NCBI RefSeq assembly: GCF_030252325.1 | Contig: NZ_CP126981.1 | Coordinates: 4,340,001 to 4,404,000, forward strand | DNA: 64,000 nt | DNA from: Candidatus Mycobacterium wuenschmannii | Lineage (GTDB): Bacteria; Actinomycetota; Actinomycetes; Mycobacteriales; Mycobacteriaceae | Direction: 5' to 3' | In this document: positions 48,291-57,630 of the stretch, in pieces | How the letters are laid out: each line of letters begins with the position of its first letter | Numbering within the stretch: the first letter of the stretch is position 1 | Notes under the pieces: generated by a model | Databases searched by the model: none | Seen by the model: only the letters and a program-made list of their open reading frames with translations | Told to the model about the DNA's origin: nothing | Translations under genes and position numbers: made by a program

Positions 48291-49130
48291 GTGCGCCCCG
48301 CAATCAAGGTCGGACTGTCGACGGCCTCGGTCTATCCGATGAAGACCGAGGCCGCCTTCGAATTCGCAGCCAACCTCGGCTACGACGGCGTCGAGTTGAT
48401 GGTGTGGGGCGAGTCCGTCAGCCAGGACATCGACGCGGTGGCCAAACTGTCGCGGAAGTACCGGATGCCGGTGCTGTCCGTGCACGCGCCGTGCCTGCTG
48501 ATTTCGCAGCGGGTGTGGGGCGCCAACCCGATCGCCAAACTGGACCGCAGCGTGCAGGCCGCCGAGCAACTCGGCGCGCAGACCGTCGTCGTGCATCCGC
48601 CGTTTCGCTGGCAGCGGCGCTACGTCGAGGGCTTCACCGAGCAGGTTGCGGAGTTGGAGGCCTCCAGCGACGTGCTGGTCGCCGTGGAAAACATGTTCCC
48701 GTTCCGCACCGACCGGTTCTTCCCGGGCCAGACCAAGGAGCGGATGCGCCGTCGCGGTGGCGGTCCCGGGCCGGGCATCTCGGCGTTCGCGCCGTCCTAC
48801 GACCCGTTGGACGGCAACCACGCGCACTACACGCTGGACCTGTCGCACTCCGCGACCGCGGGCACCGATGCCATCGACATGGCCGAGCGGATGGGCGACG
48901 GCCTGGTGCACCTGCACCTGTGCGACGGCACCGGCCTGCCCGCGGACGAGCATCTGGCGCCGGGCCGTGGCACCCAGCCGACGGTCGAGGTGTGCCAGAT
49001 GCTGGCGACGAGTGACTTCGCCGGCCACGTCGTGCTGGAGGTGTCGACGTCGTCGGCGCGCTCGGTGCACGAGCGGGAGGCCATCCTGGTCGAGTCGCTG
49101 CAATTCGCGCGTAAGAACCTATTGCGTTGA
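48291..49130 (+). CDS. xylose isomerase-like TIM-barrel protein (Rv0498-like)
   Basis: A 279-residue protein from GTG 48291 with the xylose-isomerase/AP-endonuclease-2 TIM-barrel pattern. Likely metal ligands are the Glu in VAVENMFPF, the His in LSVHAP and VVVHPPFRW, the Asp in TLDLSHSATAG, and the C-terminal Glu in VVLEVST. It could be a sugar (phosphate) isomerase or epimerase; the substrate is unknown. It belongs to the Rv0496-Rv0499-like operon. Confidence 0.84.
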   Translation: MRPAIKVGLSTASVYPMKTEAAFEFAANLGYDGVELMVWGESVSQDIDAVAKLSRKYRMPVLSVHAPCLLISQRVWGANPIAKLDRSVQAAEQLGAQTVVVHPPFRWQRRYVEGFTEQVAELEASSDVLVAVENMFPFRTDRFFPGQTKERMRRRGGGPGPGISAFAPSYDPLDGNHAHYTLDLSHSATAGTDAIDMAERMGDGLVHLHLCDGTGLPADEHLAPGRGTQPTVEVCQMLATSDFAGHVVLEVSTSSARSVHEREAILVESLQFARKNLLR

Positions 49131-49151
49131 TTCACAAGGAAACCCACTGAC

Positions 49152-49970
49152 TTGACCGCGCCATTCACCGAGGCGATGCAGCTTCGCGAAATCGAGACCG
49201 ACGGCGTCCAGAGTGTCTACGAGGGCGAGCTGAACAAGATCTGGACGATCGGACCCAAGGTGCACGGCGGGGTGATGGTGGCGTTGTGCGCCAACGCCGC
49301 TCGCAGCGCCCACGGCGGACCCGTTGAGCCAGTGGCGATTTCGGCCAGCTTCCTGTCGGCACCCGATCCCGGCCCGATGCGGCTGCTCACCTCGATGCGC
49401 AAACGCGGTCGCCGGATCAGCGTCGTCGACGTCGAGCTCATCCAGGGGGACCGCGCCGCCGTACACGCCGTCGTCACGCTGGGGGAGCCGGAGCACATGG
49501 CGCCGCCGCTGCTGTCGGCGAACCCCGCCGTCGGCCTGATGGATCCCGAACCGCCCGCCGAGATCGCGGCCGTCGAACCCGGTCACCGGCTGCGCGGGTT
49601 GGTCAACCTGGCCGAGGGCTGCGACATCCGGACGCTCGACTCGACGCTGGGCTTGTCCACCGACGGCAAGCCGCCGGTGATCCAGAACTGGGTGCGGCCC
49701 CGCGACGTGGCTCCCGACGTGCTGTTCGCGCTGATGTGCGGCGACATCTCGGCGCCGGTCAGCTTCGCCGTCGACCGCACCGGTTGGGCGCCCACGGTCC
49801 AGCTGACGTCGTATCTGCGGGGTCTGCCGGCCGACGGGTGGCTGCGGGTGGTCTGCACCTGCGTGCAGATCGGTCAGGACTGGTTCGACGAGGACCACAC
49901 CGTCGTCGATTCGACCGGCCGCATCATCGTGCAGAGCCGCCAGCTGGCGATGGTGCCCGCGGCCCGCTGA
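49152..49970 (+). CDS. thioesterase-family protein, double hot-dog (Rv0499-like)
   Basis: A 272-residue protein with two hot-dog halves like TesB/YiiD-type acyl-CoA thioesterases: GPKVHGGVMVALCANAARS in the first and DRTGWAPTVQLTSYL in the second (the Asp-Arg-Thr pattern of the TesB active site). TTG 49152 is the probable start, preceded by AAGGA. It ends 9 bp before the left end of the IS30 element, so the ancestral link to proC is broken. Confidence 0.78.
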   Translation: MTAPFTEAMQLREIETDGVQSVYEGELNKIWTIGPKVHGGVMVALCANAARSAHGGPVEPVAISASFLSAPDPGPMRLLTSMRKRGRRISVVDVELIQGDRAAVHAVVTLGEPEHMAPPLLSANPAVGLMDPEPPAEIAAVEPGHRLRGLVNLAEGCDIRTLDSTLGLSTDGKPPVIQNWVRPRDVAPDVLFALMCGDISAPVSFAVDRTGWAPTVQLTSYLRGLPADGWLRVVCTCVQIGQDWFDEDHTVVDSTGRIIVQSRQLAMVPAAR

Positions 49971-49979
49971 CCGCCTTCT

Positions 49980-51358
49980 CCGCGAAACAGAAGCCTGGGC
50001 TGTGATTCGCCGCTTGGGCTCAGGGGGTCGTTGCAACACTTTGCGGTGAGGAGTGTTGATGGCCGGGCAGCCTCAGGTGTTGTCGGTGCAGCGTCGGTTT
50101 TGGGTGTTGATTGCTGATGGGTGGTCGTCGGAAGATGCCGGCGCTGCGGTCGGCGTGTCGGCGACGTGTGGCAGGAAGTGGTTCCGCAGATTTGGTGGTG
50201 TGAATCCACGAATGCACGAGCCGCAGGGCCGAATTCGGCCGCGGCTGTCACCAAGTGAGCGTGAGCAGATCATGATCGGTACCTCGCAGAGCGAGTCGAT
50301 CCGCTCGATCGCTGGTCGGTTGGGGCGGGCGCCGTCGACGATCATGCGTGAGATCGCTATCAACGGTGCTGCGCGCAATCGCACAGGCCGCTATCGGGCC
50401 CTGCATCGGTTCGGCGCTTACCGTGGTGGCTGGGATGCTCAGTCGGGTTATTCGGCGCGGATCGCTCAGCGCCGCAGCGAAGAGCGGGCGCGTCGCCCCA
50501 AGGCTGGCAAGCTGGCCCGCTGCCCGGGGTTGCACGACAAGGTGCAAACGTTGTTGCTCAAGAAGTACAGCCCCGAACAGATCGCCGGCGAGCTAGCCAC
50601 GATGTATCCCAACCGTCCGGAGATGCAGGTGTCCCACGAGACCATTTACAGGTCGCTGTACGTGCAAGGACGCGGTGAGCTGCGTCGCGAGCTGACCCAA
50701 TGCCTACGCACCGGGCGTGGGCTGCGCAAACCCCGTAACAGAGTCCGCGCCGCTGACGGTCGTGGCCGTATTCCGGGCATGGTCAACATCTCTGAGCGCC
50801 CCGCTGAGGCCGCCGACCGGGCCGTGCCTGGGCATTGGGAGGGTGATCTGATCATCGGTAAAAACCAGGCCTCCCAGATCGGCACCCTTGTCGAACGCTC
50901 CACGGGCTATGTGCGCCTGCTACATCTGCCCGCCAGCCGCAGCGCTGAAATGGTCGCTGACGCCATGATCGCCGCGATCACCGAACTGCCGCCCACCCTG
51001 CGTCGCACCGTGACCTGGGACCAAGGTCACGAGATGGCCCAGCACGCCAGGATCAGCCTCGCCGCGGACATTGAGATCTATTTCTGCGACCCGCATTCAC
51101 CCTGGCAGCGAGGCAGTAACGAAAACACCAATGGCCTGTTGCGGCAATACTTTCCAAAGGGAACCGACCTGTCGATCCACTCGGCTGAACACCTCAGCTT
51201 CGTCGCCGACGAACTCAACGGTCGCCCACGGAAACGATTCGGCTGGGACAACCCCACCAACCGCCTCAACGCACTACTGTCAGCCCCGACAGAAACCACT
51301 GTTGCAACCAAACCTTGAAACCGCCCCGCCATTCGCAGCCCTAGGTTCTGTTTCGCGG
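49980..51358 (+). mobile_element. IS30-family insertion sequence
   Basis: A 1379-bp element. Its terminal inverted repeats, 49980-50005 and 51333-51358, match at 21 of 26 positions and share CCGCGAAACAGAA at the outer end. It encodes one DDE transposase. I could not identify a target duplication at these ends. It separates the thioesterase gene from proC, which are neighbours in M. tuberculosis. Confidence 0.85.
50059..51318 (+). CDS. IS30-family transposase
   Basis: A 419-residue transposase that looks intact. The N-terminal third contains two helix-turn-helix regions (~15-45 and ~60-105; SIRSIAGRLGRAPSTIMREI is typical IS30). The DDE catalytic core has Asp263 (HWEGDLIIGK), Asp321 (TWDQGHE) and Glu355 (GSNENTNGLLRQYFPKG). 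The start ATG 50059 has GAGGAG at 50047-50052. The element is probably still mobile, since no frameshift or stop interrupts it. Confidence 0.93.
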   Translation: MAGQPQVLSVQRRFWVLIADGWSSEDAGAAVGVSATCGRKWFRRFGGVNPRMHEPQGRIRPRLSPSEREQIMIGTSQSESIRSIAGRLGRAPSTIMREIAINGAARNRTGRYRALHRFGAYRGGWDAQSGYSARIAQRRSEERARRPKAGKLARCPGLHDKVQTLLLKKYSPEQIAGELATMYPNRPEMQVSHETIYRSLYVQGRGELRRELTQCLRTGRGLRKPRNRVRAADGRGRIPGMVNISERPAEAADRAVPGHWEGDLIIGKNQASQIGTLVERSTGYVRLLHLPASRSAEMVADAMIAAITELPPTLRRTVTWDQGHEMAQHARISLAADIEIYFCDPHSPWQRGSNENTNGLLRQYFPKGTDLSIHSAEHLSFVADELNGRPRKRFGWDNPTNRLNALLSAPTETTVATKP

Positions 51359-51397
51359 CGGTGCCCGCCCTCGCAACAAAAGTCACACGCGTCTGCC

Positions 51398-52285
51398 ATG
51401 CTGAGCGACATGGCCAGAATCGCGCTCGTCGGTGGGGGAAGCATGGGCGAGGCCCTGCTGTCGGGCTTGCTGCGGGCCGGACGGCAGGTCAAGGACCTGG
51501 TGGTGGCCGAGAAGAGCCCCGACCGGGCCCGCTACCTGGCCGACACCTACGGCGTGCTGGTGACGTCGCTGCCCGATGCCGTCGAGAACGCGACGTTCGT
51601 GATCATCGCCGTCAAGCCCTCCGACGTCGGTTCGGTGATCGGTGACATCGGCAAGGTCGCCGCGGCGGCCGCGCACGACAGCCCCGATCAGGTGTTCATC
51701 ACCGTTGCGGCCGGCGTCACGACGGCCTACCTGGAATCCAAGCTGCTGGCCGGCACTCCGGTGGTCCGGGTGATGCCCAATGCGCCGGCGTTGGTCGGGG
51801 CGGGGATCAGTGCCATGGCCGCCGGCCGTTTTGCGACCCCTGAACAGCTCAAGGAGGTCGCGGCGCTGTTCGACTCGGTGGGGGCGGTGCTGACGGTCTC
51901 CGAGGAGCACATGGACGCCGTCACGGCCGTCTCGGGCTCGGGCCCAGCGTATATCTTCCTGATGATCGAGGCGTTGGTGGACGCCGGAGTCGGAGCGGGG
52001 CTGAGTCGCGCGGTGTCGACGGAGCTCGTCGCGCAAACTGTGGCAGGTTCGGCGGCCCTTTTGCTGGACCGGATGGAACAGGACCGCGGAACGGGCGCGG
52101 ACTCGCGGCGCGACCTGTCGCTGGACACCACTGCGGCCCGGCTGCGGGCCATTGTCACCTCGCCCGGCGGCACAACCGCCGCTGCGCTGCGGGAATTGGA
52201 AAAGCACGGTTTGCGAGCGGCCGTCGACGAGGCGGTGCGAGCCGCGAAAACACGCTCTGAGCAGCTAAGAATTACATCCGAGTAA
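51398..52285 (+). CDS. proC: pyrroline-5-carboxylate reductase ProC
   Basis: A 295-residue enzyme with the NAD(P) fold ARIALVGGGSMGEALLSGLL, the VRVMPNAPALVG segment, and the C-terminal signature AVSGSGPAYIFLMIEALVDAGVGAGLSR. It makes proline from 1-pyrroline-5-carboxylate. ATG 51398 gives the same length as M. tuberculosis ProC (295 aa) and a matching MLxxMARIA start; ATG 51410 is also possible. The start lies 40 bp from the IS30 end, so its promoter may now come from the element. Confidence 0.94.
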   Translation: MLSDMARIALVGGGSMGEALLSGLLRAGRQVKDLVVAEKSPDRARYLADTYGVLVTSLPDAVENATFVIIAVKPSDVGSVIGDIGKVAAAAAHDSPDQVFITVAAGVTTAYLESKLLAGTPVVRVMPNAPALVGAGISAMAAGRFATPEQLKEVAALFDSVGAVLTVSEEHMDAVTAVSGSGPAYIFLMIEALVDAGVGAGLSRAVSTELVAQTVAGSAALLLDRMEQDRGTGADSRRDLSLDTTAARLRAIVTSPGGTTAAALRELEKHGLRAAVDEAVRAAKTRSEQLRITSE

Positions 52286-52424
52286 TTTATAGAATTTTAT
52301 TTAATTGCCACCACCCGTCGCAATAATCACACTAGTCCCGCTATTCTCCTTGTTGGTATGCACCTGATTGGTGCCAGCGGAGGGGAAGCCGCTGGGACTG
52401 CAGGAGCCTGACGATTGGGTTGCG
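52286..52424. other. AT-rich intergenic region between proC and HTH gene
   Basis: The first ~28 bp (52280-52307) are almost only A and T, far from the base composition around them. No ORF or clear hairpin was seen. It probably holds the end of proC transcription and the promoter of the next gene. Confidence 0.4.
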
Positions 52425-52676
52425 ATGACGTCTATGAACGGGCCATCGGCTGGCGGTAAGGCGGGACGAGACACGGGTTCCGCCGACGGCCAGCAGCCCC
52501 GGACGCAATTCCTGACCGTTGCGGAAGTGGCAGCACTGATGCGGGTCAGCAAGATGACGGTCTACCGGCTGGTGCACAACGGCGAACTGCCTGCGGTCCG
52601 CGTCGGCCGGTCCTTCCGTGTGCACGCCAAGGCCGTGCACGACATGCTGGAGAGCTCCTACTTCGACGCCGGCTAG
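52425..52676 (+). CDS. excisionase/BldC-like helix-turn-helix protein (Rv0500A-like)
   Basis: An 83-residue DNA-binding protein with a MerR-like winged helix (FLTVAEVAALMRVSKMTVYRLVHNGELPAVRVGRSFRVHAKAVHDML, about residues 27-75). Despite the name given to the domain, no phage or integrase is nearby; the match to actinobacterial BldC-type regulators is better. The start may be ATG 52425 or ATG 52434. It is conserved at the same place in mycobacteria. Confidence 0.85.
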   Translation: MTSMNGPSAGGKAGRDTGSADGQQPRTQFLTVAEVAALMRVSKMTVYRLVHNGELPAVRVGRSFRVHAKAVHDMLESSYFDAG

Positions 52677-52885
52677 GGGTCGGTCGCCCCGTCCCGGCAG
52701 CGACACGTCAACGCTTGCGAAGGCATGCCCGCGCGGCGTCGCAGTGGGTTACGTCTCGCGGCCGTCCGGTCGCCGCACCGGCTTTGGTGTTCGACGTGCC
52801 CAGCCGGGTAGAGTGACCGGGTTAATGCATATGCCTGGTCATGGCGGACTCGGGCCGCGGGCAATCCAGCACAGATAGCGGAGTT
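52677..52885. other. intergenic region before the bS22 gene
   Basis: These 209 bp hold no supported gene. TAGAGT at about 52809-52814 could be a -10 for the bS22 gene, but no clear -35 was seen. Confidence 0.3.
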
Positions 52886-52987
52886 ATGGGTTCAGTAATC
52901 AAGAAGCGGCGTAAGCGGATGTCGAAGAAGAAGCACCGTAAGCTGCTTCGCCGCACGCGGGTGCAGCGCAGAAAACTCGGTAAGTAA
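52886..52987 (+). CDS. small ribosomal subunit protein bS22 (Rv0500B-like)
   Basis: A 33-residue, very basic protein ([29 protein letters not shown]) of the AURKAIP1/COX24 family. The same peptide is present in mycobacterial 30S subunits as bS22, near the decoding centre. About half its residues are Lys or Arg. ATG 52886 follows a short leader. It is shorter than usual ORF cut-offs and easily missed. Confidence 0.9.
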
Positions 52988-53019
52988 CCGCTCGCTGCCG
53001 TCGTCGCTAGGCTGGCCAA

Positions 53020-54120
53020 GTGGATTCGTCGGGCGGTCAATCAGGTACCGGCACCGATGCCGCGCACTCTCCCAAGATCGTGCTGGTCACTGGCGCATGC
53101 CGATTCCTGGGCGGGTATCTGACCGCTCGGCTCGCGCAGAACCCGTCGATCGACCGGGTGATCGCCGTCGACGCCGTCGCGCCCAGCAAGGACATGTTGC
53201 GCCGGATGGGTCGCGCCGAGTTCGTGCGCGCCGACATCCGCAATCCCTTTGTCGCCAAGGTGATCCGAAACGGCGACGTCGACACCGTGGTGCATGCGGC
53301 GGCCGCGTCGTTCGCGCCGCGCGCCGGTGGGGGAGCGGCGCTCAAGGAAATCAACGTGCTCGGGGCGATGCAGTTGTTCGCCGCCTGCCAGAAGGCGCCG
53401 TCGGTGCGACGCGTCGTGCTGAAGTCGACGTCGGAGGTCTACGGGTCCAGCCAGCACGACCCGGTGCTGTTCACCGAGGACAGCAGCAGCCGTCGGCCGT
53501 TCCGCGAAGGATTTCCCAAGGACAGCCTCGACATCGAGGGCTACACCCGTGGGCTCGGCCGGCGCCGACCGGACATCTCGGTCACCATTCTGCGGCTGGC
53601 CAACATGATTGGTCCGGCGATGGAAACCACGCTCTCGCGCTACCTGGCCGGGCCACTGGTGCCGACGGTGCTCGGCCGCGACGCGCGCTTGCAACTGTTA
53701 CACGAGCAGGATGCGCTCGGCGCGATGGAGCGGGCGGTGATGGCCGGCAAGCCCGGCACCTTCAACATCGGCGCCAGCGGCATCATCATGCTCTCCCAAG
53801 CGATTCGACGGGCGGGCCGAGTTGCGTTGCCGGTACCGGGATTTGGGCTCGCGGCGCTCGATTCGCTGCGCAAGGCGAACCGCTATCTGGACATCAACCG
53901 CGAGCAACTCGACTACCTGAGCTACGGCCGAGTGATGGACACCACGCGGATGGAACAGGAGCTCGAATACCACCCCAAGTGGTCGACTGCGGAGGCTTTT
54001 GACGATTACGTTCGCGGCCGAGGTTTGACTCCCATTATCGACCCTGAATGGGTACGCTCCATTGAAGGTCGGGCCGTAGCCGCAGTGCAGCGCTTTGGTG
54101 GCCGGGCCACAATCAACTAG
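53020..54120 (+). CDS. NAD-dependent epimerase/dehydratase family protein (Rv0501-like)
   Basis: A 366-residue extended-SDR protein from GTG 53020. The glycine motif is TGACRFLGGYLTARL and the HAAA segment follows the third strand. The usual YxxxK is not clear (EGYTRGLGRR occurs at that place), so epimerase chemistry is doubtful. The M. tuberculosis gene is called galE2, but a UDP-galactose role is not supported by this sequence. The next gene, an acyltransferase, begins 19 bp later. Confidence 0.83.
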   Translation: MDSSGGQSGTGTDAAHSPKIVLVTGACRFLGGYLTARLAQNPSIDRVIAVDAVAPSKDMLRRMGRAEFVRADIRNPFVAKVIRNGDVDTVVHAAAASFAPRAGGGAALKEINVLGAMQLFAACQKAPSVRRVVLKSTSEVYGSSQHDPVLFTEDSSSRRPFREGFPKDSLDIEGYTRGLGRRRPDISVTILRLANMIGPAMETTLSRYLAGPLVPTVLGRDARLQLLHEQDALGAMERAVMAGKPGTFNIGASGIIMLSQAIRRAGRVALPVPGFGLAALDSLRKANRYLDINREQLDYLSYGRVMDTTRMEQELEYHPKWSTAEAFDDYVRGRGLTPIIDPEWVRSIEGRAVAAVQRFGGRATIN

Positions 54121-54139
54121 GCGAGGGGAGGTTCATTCG

Positions 54140-55195
54140 ATGGCGAGCGACTCAAAAGCGAAAGTTATTCCGCTGCACGGGAATTCAAGCCGTGCGGCGG
54201 CTCAGCGTCGTGCCGGGAGCCGCACCCAGGCCACCCGCCAGCACCCCTCCCTGCTGTCTGAACCCGACAGCCGCGCCTCGGCCGACGAGATCGCCGCCGT
54301 CGTCCGCGAAATCGACCAGCACCGCCGTGGTGCCGAGGCCGAACAGTCGGGCAACGAACTCGTGCAGAAGGTCAGTGCGGTCGCCGACTTCCTGCGGCAC
54401 CGGCTCGCCGGCGACTACCGCGTCGATGAGTTCGGTTTCGACCCGCACTTCAACGACGCGATCGTCCGCCCGCTGCTGCGGTTCTTCTTCAAGTCGTGGT
54501 TCCGGGTCGAGGTCAGCGGCATCGAAAACCTGCCCGACACGGGCGCTGGCCTCGTGGTGGCCAACCATGCCGGCGTGCTGCCGTTCGACGGGTTGATGGC
54601 GTCGGTCGCCGTGCACGACGAGCATCCCGCCCACCGCGATCTCCGACTTCTGGCCGCTGACATGGTGTTTGACCTTCCGGTGGTGAGCGCGACGGCGCGC
54701 AAGGCCGGCCACACCATGGCGTGCACGGCCGATGCGCACCGACTGCTGGCCGCGGGCGAGCTGACCGCGGTGTTCCCCGAGGGCTACAAGGGCCTGGGTA
54801 AGCGCTTCAAAGATCGCTACAAACTGCAGCGGTTCGGCCGCGGTGGTTTCGTGGCGGCCGCGCTGCGCGCAAAGGCGCCGATCATCCCGTGCTCGATCGT
54901 CGGATCGGAAGAGATCTACCCGATGCTGACCGACGTGCGGATGCTGGCTCGGGTCTTCGGGCTGCCGTACTTCCCGATCACGCCGCTGTTCCCGCTGGCC
55001 GGTCCGGCCGGGCTGGTGCCGCTGCCGTCGAAGTGGCACATCGCTTTTGGCGAACCGATCGACACCGCGCACTACGACGGCGCCGACGCCGAAGACCCGA
55101 TGGTCACCTTCGAGCTGACCGACCAGGTGCGCGAGACCATCCAGCAGACGCTGTATCAGCTGCTGGCGGGCCGCCGCAATATGTTCTTCGGCTGA
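54140..55195 (+). CDS. PlsC-like acyltransferase (Rv0502-like)
   Basis: A 351-residue protein. Residues 1-90 are polar and poorly structured. The acyltransferase domain (~95-330) has VVANHAGVLPFDG, where His143 and Asp150 form the catalytic pair (HX6D, longer than the usual HX4D), and VFPEGYKGLGKRFKDRYKLQRFGRGGF for phosphate binding. Family members transfer acyl chains to glycerophosphate or lyso-lipids at the membrane. ATG 54140 has GAGGGGAGG upstream. It abuts the convergent methyltransferase gene with no gap. Confidence 0.86.
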   Translation: MASDSKAKVIPLHGNSSRAAAQRRAGSRTQATRQHPSLLSEPDSRASADEIAAVVREIDQHRRGAEAEQSGNELVQKVSAVADFLRHRLAGDYRVDEFGFDPHFNDAIVRPLLRFFFKSWFRVEVSGIENLPDTGAGLVVANHAGVLPFDGLMASVAVHDEHPAHRDLRLLAADMVFDLPVVSATARKAGHTMACTADAHRLLAAGELTAVFPEGYKGLGKRFKDRYKLQRFGRGGFVAAALRAKAPIIPCSIVGSEEIYPMLTDVRMLARVFGLPYFPITPLFPLAGPAGLVPLPSKWHIAFGEPIDTAHYDGADAEDPMVTFELTDQVRETIQQTLYQLLAGRRNMFFG

Positions 55196-56068
55196 TTACT
55201 TCGCGGGCTTGACCAGGGTGAACTGCGCAACGTCGCAGGCGCCCTCGCGGAACAACTCGGCGCACCCCGTCAGGTACTTCATGTAACGCTCGTAGACCTC
55301 TTCGGACTGGATCTCGATGGCCTCGTCCTTGCGGCCCCGCAACGCCTCCGACCAGAAATCCAGGGTGCGCGCGTAGTGCAGCCGCAGCGGCTGGACGAGC
55401 TTGAGCTCGAAGCCCTGCTTCTTCGCGTGCTCCTCGACGATGGCCACTGTCGGCAGCCGACCCCCGGGGAAGATCTCCCGCATCATGAACAGGGCGAACC
55501 GCGCGCGGGTCATCGTGATCTTGATGCCGCGTTCGGCCAATTCCTCGTCGCTCGGCACGACGATGGTGTGCAACATCATGGTGCCGCCGGCCGGCAGCGC
55601 GTCCCACGCCATCTTGAAGAAGTCGTCGTAACGCTCGAAGCCGAAGTGCTCGAACGCGCCGATCGAGACGATGCGGTCGACCGGCTCGTGGAACTGCTCC
55701 CAGCCGTTCAGCCGCACCTCTCGGGAGCGTTCGGTGTCGAGCGCGTCGAAGGACTTCTGGACGTGCTCGGCCTGGTTCTTCGACAGCGTCAGGCCGATCA
55801 CGTTGACGTCGTACTTCTCGATTGCGCGGCGCAGCGTGGCCCCCCAGCCACAACCCACGTCGAGCAGCGTCATGCCGGGCTCCAGGCCGAGTTTGCCGAG
55901 CGACAGGTCGACCTTTGCCCGCTGCGCCTCTTCGAGCGTCATGTCGTCGCGCTCGAAGTACGCACAGCTGTAGGTTTGACTCGGGTCTAGGAAGAGCCGA
56001 TAGAAGTCGTCGGACAGGTCGTAGTGCGACTGGATGTCGTCGAAATGTGGTTCGAGATCAGCGCTCAT
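55196..56068 (-). CDS. cmaA2: mycolic-acid cyclopropane synthase at the cmaA2 locus
   Basis: A 290-residue SAM methyltransferase. It has [35 protein letters not shown], the SAM site [27 protein letters not shown] and LLHTI-type MLHTI, so all pocket residues of active cyclopropane synthases are present. The locus equals Rv0503c (cmaA2), but the N-terminus and SAM region look more like PcaA than CmaA2 as I recall them, so the trans/cis specificity is open. It is the third such enzyme in this window. It may be cotranscribed with the dehydratase-like gene upstream. Confidence 0.87.
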   Translation of the reverse strand: MSADLEPHFDDIQSHYDLSDDFYRLFLDPSQTYSCAYFERDDMTLEEAQRAKVDLSLGKLGLEPGMTLLDVGCGWGATLRRAIEKYDVNVIGLTLSKNQAEHVQKSFDALDTERSREVRLNGWEQFHEPVDRIVSIGAFEHFGFERYDDFFKMAWDALPAGGTMMLHTIVVPSDEELAERGIKITMTRARFALFMMREIFPGGRLPTVAIVEEHAKKQGFELKLVQPLRLHYARTLDFWSEALRGRKDEAIEIQSEEVYERYMKYLTGCAELFREGACDVAQFTLVKPAK

Positions 56069-56102
56069 TGGTTGGGTTCCCCCCTGAAGGTTCCGGCTGA
56101 CA

Positions 56103-56615
56103 CTAGGCCCCGGCTCGGATAGAAGCAATTGCTGCGATCGTCGCCTCGGCGTTCGCGTCGGGGTTCGACGACTCGCCGAGCATGGTGACGATGCTCGTGA
56201 TGATGGGTTCGCCGGCCTCGTCTGTGACTTCGCTGCGGATCTCGGCGATCACCGTGCCGTGCGACTCGATGACAGAGTCCAGGTAGGTGTCGAAATACAG
56301 CCGGTCGCCGGTCTTGATCGGCCGGTGAAAGACGAATTTCTGGTCGCGGTGCAGCACCCGGGCCAGATTGATGGGGATGTCGAACTTGGTGAAGACGTCC
56401 AACTGAACGCGTCGCCCGGCCACCGCGAGGAATGTGAGCGGCGCCACGATGGCGTCGTAGCCGTATTCGGCGGCAGCCTCTTCAGAGTGGTGAAGCGGGT
56501 GATCGTTGCTGATGGAGTCAGCGAATTCGCGAACCTTCTCGCGACCGACCTCGAAGTAATCGGGGTATCGGTAGTGCGTGCCGATCAGGCCTTCGGTGCC
56601 TGCGGGCAATGACAT
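56103..56615 (-). CDS. MaoC/HadA-like (3R)-hydroxyacyl dehydratase (Rv0504c-like)
   Basis: A 170-residue hot-dog protein of the FAS1-type dehydratase N-terminal/HadA-HadC family: [52 protein letters not shown]. The FAS-II dehydratases HadAB and HadBC use such subunits in mycolate elongation, with catalytic His on the partner (HadB-type) chain. No HadB-type partner is adjacent. The gene precedes the cyclopropane synthase with a 34-bp gap, and both act on long acyl chains. Confidence 0.85.
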   Translation of the reverse strand: MSLPAGTEGLIGTHYRYPDYFEVGREKVREFADSISNDHPLHHSEEAAAEYGYDAIVAPLTFLAVAGRRVQLDVFTKFDIPINLARVLHRDQKFVFHRPIKTGDRLYFDTYLDSVIESHGTVIAEIRSEVTDEAGEPIITSIVTMLGESSNPDANAEATIAAIASIRAGA

Positions 56616-56657
56616 GCGCTGCTCTCCACTCTGATGGGTGCTCAGCGGCGCAGCTTA

Positions 56658-57581
56658 TCAGCGGGATTGCCGCCTCGATGCCACCGCAGCCAGTGCGCCG
56701 CCCGCCGCGCCCAGAGCCAAAGCCGACGGTACGCCGATCCGCGCGGCTTTTCGGGCAGTCCGGAAGTCGCGGATTTCCCAGCCTCGTTTGCGGGCGTAGT
56801 CCCTGAGTGCGGCGTCGGGGTTGATGGCCACCGCGGTACCGACGAGGGAGAGCAGCGGCACGTCGTTATAGCTGTCGGAGTAGGCGGTGCAGCGCTTGAG
56901 GTTGAGGCCCTCGCGGATGGCCAGCGAGCGAACGGCGTGCGCCTTGCCCGGGCCGTGCAGGATGTCGCCGACGAGGCGGCCGGTGAAGATCCCGTCCTCC
57001 GATTCGGCGACGGTGCCCAGCGCGCCGGTCAGTCCGAGGCGACGGGCGATGGTGATCGCGAGCTCGTACGGGGTGGCCGTGACGAGCCACACCTGTTGGC
57101 CGGCGTCGAGGTGCATCTGGGCGAGATCACGGGTGCCCTCCCAGATCTTCTCGGCGATGATCTCGTCGTAGACCTCTTCGCCGAGTTGCATCAGCTCGGC
57201 GGTCGGGCGGCCTTCGATGAATGCGAGCGCTTTGCGGCGCCCAGCCGCGACGTCGTTGCTGTTCTCCTTGCCGAGGACCTGAAACTTGGCCTGCGCGTAG
57301 ACGAATCCGAGGACGTCGCGGTAGGTGAAGTACTTGCGAGAAGCCAGACCGCGGCCGAAGTGGACCAGCGACGAGCCCTGCACCAGGGTGTTGTCGACAT
57401 CGAAGAAGGCCGCCGCGGTGAGGTCGACGGGCGGCTGCTCGGGTTTTTCTCCTGCGTCGACGTCCTCCAGCGCCCGCTCGGCGCTGGCATTGGCAGCCAG
57501 CGTCTGGAATTGCTGCTCAGCGGGGTCGGGTTCTGCGGTGGGGCCGGGTTCTTCAGTGCCCGGGCCGCCGGGAGCGGTCAC
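56658..57581 (-). CDS. serB1: HAD-superfamily phosphatase (SerB1-like, Rv0505c)
   Basis: A 307-residue HAD-IB hydrolase. The nucleophile motif is FFDVDNTLV with Asp61 and Asp63; later come VTATPYELA (motif II) and [15 protein letters not shown] (motif IV). A hydrophobic Ala/Gly segment lies at the C-terminus (~285-300). The family was annotated as phosphoserine phosphatase but members like this often act on other phosphomonoesters, including lysophosphatidic or glycerol phosphates. GTG 57581 starts after a Pro/Glu-rich N-terminus. It is the last gene that follows the M. tuberculosis order. Confidence 0.84.
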   Translation of the reverse strand: MTAPGGPGTEEPGPTAEPDPAEQQFQTLAANASAERALEDVDAGEKPEQPPVDLTAAAFFDVDNTLVQGSSLVHFGRGLASRKYFTYRDVLGFVYAQAKFQVLGKENSNDVAAGRRKALAFIEGRPTAELMQLGEEVYDEIIAEKIWEGTRDLAQMHLDAGQQVWLVTATPYELAITIARRLGLTGALGTVAESEDGIFTGRLVGDILHGPGKAHAVRSLAIREGLNLKRCTAYSDSYNDVPLLSLVGTAVAINPDAALRDYARKRGWEIRDFRTARKAARIGVPSALALGAAGGALAAVASRRQSR

Positions 57582-57630
57582 GGTGTCACACTATCCGCCC
57601 GCGCGGCGTTGGGTTGGAGTTGGCGGGGAG

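Noticed and set aside
50029..51308. GTTGCAAC near both ends as the true IS30 termini
   Set aside because: The octamer is itself palindromic and short; the longer matched ends at 49980-50005 and 51333-51358 lie outside it and fit better.
52618..52878. 86-codon open frame between the HTH gene and bS22 gene
   Set aside because: It starts inside the HTH gene in another frame, the product is low-complexity and Arg-rich, and no ribosome binding site precedes it.
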